Shown here: one piece after another, positions 31,665 to 41,100 of the stretch | Numbering within the stretch: the first letter of the stretch is position 1 | Layout: every line of letters starts with the position of its first letter | Assembly: GCA_017311315.1 (NCBI GenBank) | Contig: CM029664.1 | Span: 41,957,846-42,021,845, forward strand | Direction of reading: 5' to 3' | DNA length: 64,000 nt | Source of the DNA: Dendrocalamus latiflorus | Taxonomy: Eukaryota; Streptophyta; Magnoliopsida; Poales; Poaceae | Program-made: the position numbers and the translations under genes | The notes under the pieces: model-generated | What the model was told of the DNA's origin: nothing | What the model saw: only the letters and a program-made list of their open reading frames with translations | Databases searched by the model: none

Positions 31665-32102
31665 GCCGGATCCGTGGGGCGGAGCGCGCTGCGCGCCTGC
31701 GCCGTGAGAACGGGGAGGGGAACGGTTCAATGATGTGCATGATCCAAATAATTTTGACCTTAGGATCTTCAATGAGTAAGAGAAGAAGGCTTAAGGAGAG
31801 ATCTAGGCCATTCATTTGTATAAAGTTGGATTTCTTTGGTACACAAATCTGGGTGGACTTAGATTAGGCATGACTATGGGGGTGGTTGAGTGGGTGGATT
31901 TAGTAAAGAAAATTTTGGTGTATTATAGAGTAGGGTAGATTTCTAAGGTACCGTAAAAGAGCACTATAAATAAACTATGCGAATTCGCGAAATATATAAC
32001 ACATTAATTTCGTGGGTTCCACAAGTGCTTGATTCCTTGTCTACATGATCGCTTCCGTGATCAAGTGCAGCCCCCCTGAAATGGTGCAGAATTGGAGTGG
32101 AA

Positions 32103-35100
32103 CTATTCCAGCGAACATCTCCTCCCGGCTTCCGTTGGCTTCTCATTGAACACTCTTTCCCTAGCCTTTTCAGCCTGCGTACAGATCCAATGACCATGTC
32201 CATAAGACATCTATAATAACACCTCAAATCATTCACTACATTGGCCATTGTTGTATATGAATTGTAGGTGCAAGTGGGGTCAGATGAGATGAAGAACAAA
32301 CCATCTTTTGCCAGTTGGTGAAAAATGTGATGGTGGAGAGAAGCGTGGTCTGTGATATTGAACCACAGACAATTCCTATCCAAAGTCCTCTTGCTCCCAT
32401 ATGTAGCACAAAGCCGAGAAGGATCGCCATTGGAATTCCGAGCAAATAGAACGAGCCAAGGTTGACGTACGCGCCCAAATGCTGCCATCCGCATCCTCGA
32501 GCAATGCCTGATGAAGCACAGATGTTAGTAAGCATTGATGAATATGGCCATTACAACTGTGTTATAGCATATTTCTGACTGATAGATGTTAGATCTGCTT
32601 TAGGATCGCCTAGGGTTTAGATCTAGAGGGGTTTTAATCGGGTTCAAGTGATACACGGAGAGAGAGAGAGAGCAATAGGGTTAGGGGTACCGACCGTCGG
32701 ATGTAGAGGAGGACTTGGCCATCGCGGGTTCGCTCGGTGAAGTCTGCGCACAGGCAGCGACGGTCGGTGGAGAAGGAGCGGGGCTCCCTGGCGGTGACGT
32801 CTCCCTGGCGGCGGCGATCGGTGGCGGCGGTGGTGGAACTTCCCGTCGCTGGAGCGCCCCCCTCTCAGATCGGATTAGGGTTTGTCGGTGGGGTTTGTGG
32901 CGGCACGGTGAACCTTGTCGTGCGTGCCGCCCCGGGCCCCACCTCTATTTATATGGCGCTGACGACAGGGGCCCACCAGCCTATTGGGCTGGACGCCCCC
33001 GATCAGGGCGCGGTCAAAAGGGGTTGGCATTTGGCCGTTGGGCCAAATGCCTGAGATCACCCTAACATTCTCCCCCTTGATCTCAATCTATGCTTTAACT
33101 TTACTTACTTTTGACTTTACTCATTTCATCGCAGATTAGTGCATAGAACATGTCTCATCGTCACGGTCAATTGCCGATAGATTCAACAGCTACAATACAC
33201 CTCTCTGTTCTGAAATAGTTATTTTAATCTTTTGGGCCATCTTTTAGTCCAGGAATCATAGACTTTCCCTTAAACCCATGCCGGCTACATGTTCTCTGAA
33301 CACGTTGGGTGGTAAGCCTTTAGTAAGCGGATCCGCTAGCATCTTTGCGGTACTTATATGCTCAAGACTTATAATTTGATCCCGAACTTTATCTTTCACA
33401 ACATAGTACTTTATGTCAATGTGTTTGGCAGCACCACTTGACTTATTGTTGTGGGCATACGTTACTGCAGGTTCATTATCGCAGTACAGCTTAAGTGGTC
33501 TATTGATGTCGTCAACCACTTTCAAACCGGGTATGAACTTCTTTAGCCAGTTCACCTGCCCCGTAGCCTCATAACATGCTACAAACTCGGCATACATTGT
33601 GGACGATGTAGTGACGGTTTGCTTTGAGCTTTTCCACGATATAGCTCCTCCAGCGAGAGTGAACACATATCCGGATGTAGACTTTCTATCATCTTCCGCA
33701 AAATCAGAATCTGTATACCCTACTATATGGAGTGAATCTGATCTTCTGTATGTCATCATGAGGCCTTTTGTTCCTTGCAAATAACGCAAGACTTTCTTTA
33801 TCAATTTCCAATGTTCTATTCCAGGATTGCTCTGGAATCTGCCAAGTAACCCGGTAACAAATGCTAAGTCAGGGCGTGTGCATACTTGAGCATACTGTAA
33901 GCTTCCGACAGCTGAAGCATATGAAACCGCTTTCATTTGATCGATCTCATACTGGTTCCTGCGGCATTGAAAATCCCCATATCTGTCGCCCTTGACTATA
34001 GGTGCAGGTGAAGGACTACATTTATGCATACCAAATTTCTTTAAGACATTCTCTATGTATGCCTTTTGTGACAGTCCCAATATCCCTTTGTTTCTATCCC
34101 GGTGAATTTCGATCCCTAGAACGAACGAAACTTCACCAAGATCTTTCATATCAAAGTTTGAGGACAAAAACTTCTTTGTCTCCAGTAGCAGACTGACATC
34201 ACTACTAGCCAGTAGGATATCATCCACATACAGGATTAGGAAGATAAACTTCCCATCTTTAAACTTTGCATAAACACAGTTGTCCTCTACATTCTCTTTA
34301 AACCCAAATTTTCTTATTGTACTGTCAAACTTCAAGTACCACTGTCTTGAAGTTTGCTTTAACCCATAAATCGATTTCTTTAGGCGGCATCCCATTCTTT
34401 CATTTCCTTCCACGACAAAACCTTTCGGTTGTGCCATGTAAACATTTTCCTCCAAATCCCCATTAAGAAATGCCGTCTTTACATCCATCTGATGTAACTC
34501 TAAATCATAATGTACTACTAATGCCATTATGATTCTGAAGAAATCTTTACATGAGACTGGAGAAAAGGTCTCATTGTAATCAATCCCTTCTCTTTGCGTA
34601 AAGCCTTTTGCCACAAGTCGCGCTTTGTATCTTTCTACATTCCCTTGGGAGTCAACCTTTGTCTTGTAGACCCATTTACAGCCTACTGTTTTGGCTCCTT
34701 TAGGAATAATTTTCAAGTCCCAGACTTTATTAGTCTTCATGGACCTCATTTCCTCTTCCATGGCCTCAAGCCATTTTGAGGAATTTTCGCTTCTCATGGC
34801 TTCTTCAAATGAGGTGAGATCATTCTCCATTTGAAATTCCTCTGTATGATAAATCAGATAATCATCAGAAATAGCTGATCTTCTTACTCTTTGAGACCTC
34901 CTCGGGGCCTTCTCATTTGGTACATCTTCTGTTTGAGGCTGCTGTTGCTCCCCCTCATCTGTGGCAATGGGTTCTGTAGGATCCTGAAGAACAGGTTCCT
35001 CATTTTCATTCATTGTTGCCACAGGAGGAACAATAACAGGTGCTGGCACCACAGTGTCTTGCACCGTCGGTGCAGCGACAGCAGGTAGTGTGAAGAATGG

Positions 35101-38100
35101 CTCTTGAATCATCGGAGTGGGCGCATACACCCGCTTCTCTTCAAGATCAATCTCACGAGCTACCATACTTCCTCTCATCATTTCATCCTCTAAGAAGACA
35201 GCGTGTCTCGTTTCTACAAACTTTGTATATCTGTCTGGACAGTAGAAACGAAAACCTTTTGACTTTTCAGGGTAGCCTATGAAATGACAACTTACTGTTT
35301 TGGGATCAAGCTTCCCAAGGTTTGGGTTAAATACTTTAGCCTCAGCAGGACTTCCCCACACACGCAAGTGGTTTAGTGAGGAAACTCTTCCTGTCCACAA
35401 CTCGTACGGTGTTTTGGGCACCGACTTACTAGGCACTCTGTTAAGAATATGAATGACGGTTTTCAACGCCTCCATCCATAAACTCAATGGCAGTGTGGAA
35501 TAGCTCATCATGCTTCGCACCATATCCATCAGGGTACGGTTGCGTCTTTCAGCTACTCCATTTTGCTGAGGTTCGCCCGGTGTAGAATACTGGGTCACTA
35601 TGCCATTTTTCTGTAAAAACGTTGCAAAAGGTCCAGGAACTTGTCCATATGGGGTATGTCGACCGTAGTACTCCCCCCACGATCAGATCGGACTATCTTA
35701 ATCTTTAAATCGTGTTGGTTTTCAACTTCAGCCTTAAATATCTTGAATTTATCCAATGCTTCATTTCTTTCTTTGATTGGATAAATATATCCAAAACGGG
35801 AGTAATCATCTGTGAATGTTATGAACGAGTCATAACCATCCAGACTTTTCACAGGAAAAGGACCACAAATGTCGGTGTGAATAATTTGTAGAACTCCTGT
35901 GCTTCTTTTGGCGTCTTACTTAATTTTCTTTACATATTTTCGTTTAATGCATTCTCTGCATTGTTCTAAGTCTGAGAACTCTAATAGAGGAAGAATTTCA
36001 TTCTTAACTAGTCTTTCTATTCTCCCCCTCGAAAAATGGCCTAAACGACAGTGCCATAATTTCGACGATTTATTATGAGTTCTCTTTCGTTTTCTGTTCG
36101 CATTCACAGGCGAGGATATACGCTCATTCACATCACATACGGAATTCACATTTTCACGAAGTGACAACAAATAAAGCTCGTCTTGTTTGATGGCAAGACC
36201 AATGCATTTATCATTAAACATTATTTCATATTTTTCATTTCCAAAGTGACAATCATAACCATCATTGTCCAAATTTGAAACACTAATCAAATTCCTCTGT
36301 AAAGAGGGTACATAAAGGACATCTCTAAGTAAAAGAGTGAAGCCATCAGTTAGCTCTAATGAAAGATCGCCAACGGCTTCAACTTCAGCTTGGACTCCAT
36401 TTGCGACTTTAATGCATCTTTCTTTTCTTTGCGTAGTCCTCGTCGAACGGAATCCCTGTAAAGAATTAGCAACATGAACAGTTGCTCCTGAGTCAATCCA
36501 CCAAGTGGATTTCGAATATTGCACATACAGGGATTCATTTATATAGGTAATAATGTTATCACCTTTCTTTGCCATTATCATCTTTAAGTAATCAGGATAG
36601 TTTTTCTTGTAGTGTCCTGTCTTCTTGCAGTGAAGACATTGATCTTTGTCTACAGCAAACTTATTCTGTTGAGGCTGATGGACAGAGGCTTTTCCCTTGT
36701 TCTTTGAGGAGTTACTGTTGAAGTTCTTTTTCTTCTTATCCTTCACATAGTTGATAGAACCACCATGTGAGGATTTAATTCTTTCCTCCACTTGCACACA
36801 CATAGCTATGCACTTTTCCAAGTCCCATTTCTCGGGCTGCATATTGTAGTTGACAACAAAAAGTGTCAAACTCTTTCGGCAAGGAAGCAAAAACCAAATG
36901 AATAAAGAACTCATCCTTGAGAGCCAAATCCATTGGTTTAAGCTTGGATGCCAAGTTGTTCATCCTTAGTATGTGCTCTCTTATGCCACTGCCATTACCA
37001 GAGTAACTTTCTGTCACAAGCTGCTTAATCAGCTGTGTAGCATAAGTCTTTGAAGAGCCAGTGAACTGACTCTTTATTTTATCAAGGTACTCTGTGACAG
37101 TGTCACACTCTGCGATTGAGCCCACAATTGCAGGCTCAATCGTGTTCTTTATCACAGCCATACATTTCTTGTTGGCTGTGGTCCATTTCTTATGCTCAAG
37201 GTCATAAGACATCTGTAAGGGAGCATGATCCCTCTGTCTTTTCTGCCAAGCAGTATCATCCTCATTTTGATCCCTCACCGGTGCCATAGGCTTAGTGGGA
37301 CGTGCTGTAGTGAGGACCCAGTTAGGGATCAAAATGAGGATGGTACTGCTTGGCAGAAAAAACAGAGGGATCATGCTCCCTTACAGATGTCTTATGACCT
37401 TGAGCATAAGAAATGGACCACAGCCAACAAGAAATGTATGGCTGTGATAAAGAACACGATTGAGCCTGCAATTGTGGGCTCAATCGCAGAGTGTGACACT
37501 GTCACAGAGTACCTTGATAAAATAAAGAGTCAGTTCACTGGCTCTTCAAAGACTTATGCTACACAGCTGATTAAGCAGCTTGTGATAAAAAGGTACTCTG
37601 GTAATGGCAGTGGCATAAGAGAGCACATACTAAGGATGAACAACTTAGCATCCAAGCTTAAACCAATGGATTTGGCTCTCAAGGATGAGTTCCTTATTCA
37701 TTTGGTTTTTGCTTCCTTGCCGAAAGAGTTTGACACTTTTGTTGTCAACTACAATATGCAGCCCGAGAAATGGGACTTGGAAAAGTGCATAGCTATGTGT
37801 GTGCAAGTGGAGGAAAGAATTAAATCCTCACATGGTGGTTCTATCAACTATGTGAAGGATAAGAAGAAAAAGAACTTCAACAGTAACTCCTCAAAGAACA
37901 AGGGAAAAGCCTCTGTCCATCAGCCTCAACAGAATAAGTTTGCTGTAGACAAAGATCAATATCTTCACTGCAAGAAGACAGGACACTACAAGAAGAACTG
38001 TCCTGATTACTTAAAGATGATAATGGCAAAGAAAGGTGAGAACATTATTACCTATATAAATGAATCTCTGTATGTGCAATATTCGAAATCCACTTGGTGC

Positions 38101-41100
38101 ATTGACTCAGGAGCAACTGTTCATGTTGCTAATTATTTACAGGGATTCCGTTCAACGAGGACTACGCAAAGAAAAGAAAGATACATTAAAGTCGCAAATG
38201 GAGTCCAAGCTGAAGTTGAAGCCGTTGGCAATCTTTCATTAGAGCTAACTGATGGCTTCACTCTTTTACTTAGAGATGTCCTTTATGTACCCTCTTTACA
38301 GAGGAATTTGATTAGTGTTTCAAATTTGGACCATGATGGTTATGATTGTCACTTTGGAAATGGAAAATGTGAAATAATGTTTAATGATAAATGCAAAGGT
38401 CTTGCCATCAAACAAGACGAGCTTTATTTGTTGTCACTTCGTGAAAATGTGAATTCCGTATGTGATGTGAATGAGCGTATATCCTCGCCTGTGAATGCGA
38501 ACAGAAAACGAAAGAGAACTCATAATGAATCGTCGAAATTATGGCACTGTCGTTTAGGCCATTTTTCGAGGGGGAGAATAGAAAGACTAGTTAAGAATGA
38601 AATTCTTCCTCTATTAGAGTTCTCAGACTTAGAACAATGCAGAGAATGCATTAAACGAAAATATGTAAAGAAAATTAAGTAAGACGCCAAAAGAAGCACA
38701 GGAGTTCTACAAATTATTCACATAGACATTTGTGGTCCTTTTCCTGTGAAAAGTCTGGATGGTTATGACTCGTTCATAACATTCACAGATGATTACTCCC
38801 GTTTTGGATATATTTATCCAATCAAAGAAAGAAATGAAGCCTTGGATAAATTCAAGATATTTAAGGCTGAAGTTGAAAACCAACACGATTTAAAGATTAA
38901 GATAGTCCGATCTGATCGTGGGGGGAGTACTACGGTCGACATACCCCATATGGACAAGTTCCTGGACCTTTTGCAAGGTTTTTACAGGAAAATGGCATAG
39001 TGACCCAGTATTCTACACCGGACGAACCTCAGCAATGGCCAACTCCTCCTCCTCTATATCCGATGGTCGGTACCCCTAACCCTATTGCTCTCTCTCTCTG
39101 TGTATCACTTGAACCCGATTAGAACCCCTCTAGATGTAAACCCTAGGAGATCCTAAAATAGATCTAACAATAGATAGTAGCAATCGCTTGCCACCTGATA
39201 ACACTAATTACCAGGATAGGAAAATGGGTTTGCAGACACAACTAAGCAAATCAAAGGAATAACAATTGCATTTTGTTGCAAATGTTAGGATTGAGTAGAT
39301 AACAGTTTGATCAAATGATAAAAAACTTAAAAGGTATTGCAGTTGTTTTCAAATGAGAGAAAATGTAACCTGAGAGAACTCCTTGTAGACCATCAGTAAC
39401 CACAGAGATGCAAACCAATGGAACCATCGCTGCAACAAAAGATACAACCTCTTCCTCACTGCTGTATGCACGTCCCAAGAGGCGTCGTGATGCTAATAGA
39501 GTTCCACTCATGATAACTGCCTCTGTCACTGCAATCGACATCACAACACGGACCGCTGATCGAGCTCCTTCAGGGTTCCCAGCACCCAGTTCGTTTGCTA
39601 CTCGCGTGCTATTCATTAAAAACAAAAGCTATTATCGAATGATAACTCTTTCCAAGGAGTAAAAGAAATGCAACTTGTAGTTTAGTGTCTTCATACCTTC
39701 CACCAGCTCCAAGCCCATAAGGAATTGTATAGAGTAATGTTATACTTGTGAGACTGTACAAAACAATATGTGTAGCATAAGGTAAATATGGTTATATAAG
39801 AATATTTATCTATACATATACTGTGGCTATTTCGTACCAAATTGAAAGCACTGAGGTTTGAAGCTCAGGGTTGGGTAGAAGTCCTGACATAAGAATAAGG
39901 AGCTCAAATGACCACCATTCAAGACTGGGAAAAAAAAGAAATTTCATTAGCCAAGGACAAGAGGAAACCTAAATACAGATACAGAGAGGGATTCCCAAGT
40001 GGGTTCTGGTAATTACCAAATCATCAGAGCAGTTGGCAATGCTAGACGCAAGAACACATCCACTCCCTTGAAGGCCTCGATTGTCGGAGGAGTGCGTGTT
40101 TCCTTACAAGAACTTGACAACATGATGTATGCCACGAGCATAGCCACATTCAACCAATACGATATGCTTATCGACAAAGCAGCTCTGGTAAACCCCAGAC
40201 CAGTCTTGAACACCATCACCCAGCACAGAGGGATGTGGAATGCCAGCGTCGCGACGGCTGACAGAAGCAGAGGGATGATCAGGCTCTGGGACTGCAAAAA
40301 CTTTGTAATAGGCTGAATTACCGCATTTGCGAAAAGCCCTGGAATTAGCCAGACTATGTATCTCCCGGCACCCCGCGAGATCAAGGGGTCCTGCCCTATG
40401 AGGACCAAGATTTTGTCCATGAATACCCATAGAAGTGATAGCGGAATACACACGACCAGAAGGGTGAGTATGGCTCTGTAGGTGTGCACTCCCAATGTAT
40501 GGTACTGCTTTGCCCCATAAGCTTGGCCGCATAGAGTTTCCAGTGCACTTGCCATTCCAATCTGTGTCAAAGATTCAGTATTTGATGTTACTGGGTAAAC
40601 AATAGTCGGTATCGGGTGAAATGGAAACAGTTTCAGCCCTCATAACAGAATGGAGTAAACTAGAGTTCTATGAAACAGTTTCAGTCCTCATAACAGAATA
40701 GAGGAGTAAACTAGAGTTCTACGTTAGTAAGTTTTTAACTGTAGAATATATGCAGGTCTGTTAAGACTCAAGAGAGAACTATAGATTTCCTAAGTTACCG
40801 TTTCTAGCATTTTACTGTAACAAAATAGATAAGCTAAATGTTGAGCTAGAGTGACTCATATATTGTCATGTGCCGGAATTACTAAGCGCGCATGAACAGT
40901 GCACACATGTGTGAACAGTATGTGCTGTGCTGTAGCAGACGACGTGTCATACCCGTGGGCCAGCTGCACTGGCGCACAAGAAAAAGGCAACACACAGATT
41001 AGTTAAGAGATATTGCTAGTTATGATTTGATTAAATATCAATCCTTAAGGATAGAAAGATATCATTTGATTAAATTCCAATCTCTTATAGATGGAATGAG

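Larger units (their letters stand above)
27342..31939 (-). mobile_element. Non-autonomous Helitron carrying three gene fragments
   Basis: Read on the minus strand, the 5' end is TCTACCCTACTCTATAATAC (from 31939), the usual start of grass Helitrons. The 3' end is CTAG (27345-27342), preceded about 10 nt upstream by a small hairpin (CCGTAGCGTTAGCACGG). The host bases at the junctions are A (before the TC) and T (after the CTAG), the AT target expected for Helitrons, and there is no target duplication. No Rep/helicase is encoded. Inside, in the same orientation as the element, lie fragments of a HAC-type acetyltransferase, PEX11 and a cellulose synthase, with their introns and splice sites preserved. 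A purine-rich block follows the 5' end. Confidence 0.88.
32587..39169. mobile_element. Palindromic Ty1/Copia insertion with two U5 ends
   Basis: One insertion of 6,583 bp is flanked by the same 5 bp, ATAGA (32582-32586 and 39170-39174). From left to right it contains the 3' LTR reversed (32587-33067), pol, integrase and gag on the minus strand down to 37275, and a 48-bp spacer (37276-37323). Then gag-integrase follows again on the plus strand (37324-39034), joined directly to the last 135 bp of the LTR (39035-39169). Both outer ends therefore read TGTTAGATC from outside, the U5 terminus. There is no 5' LTR, no primer site and no start of gag. Both arms stop at the same TAA after KKIK and share the same G-run frameshift in integrase. 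Confidence 0.93.

Noticed and set aside
31021..31867. Open frames of up to 264 codons in the purine-rich Helitron block
   Set aside because: Composition alone keeps all frames open (Pro/Ser one way, Arg/Gly the other). There is no conserved motif.
32587..39169. Two independent Copia insertions in opposite orientation
   Set aside because: Only one pair of 5-bp duplications exists, at the outer borders. No LTR or duplication lies at the central spacer, and both arms share lesions.
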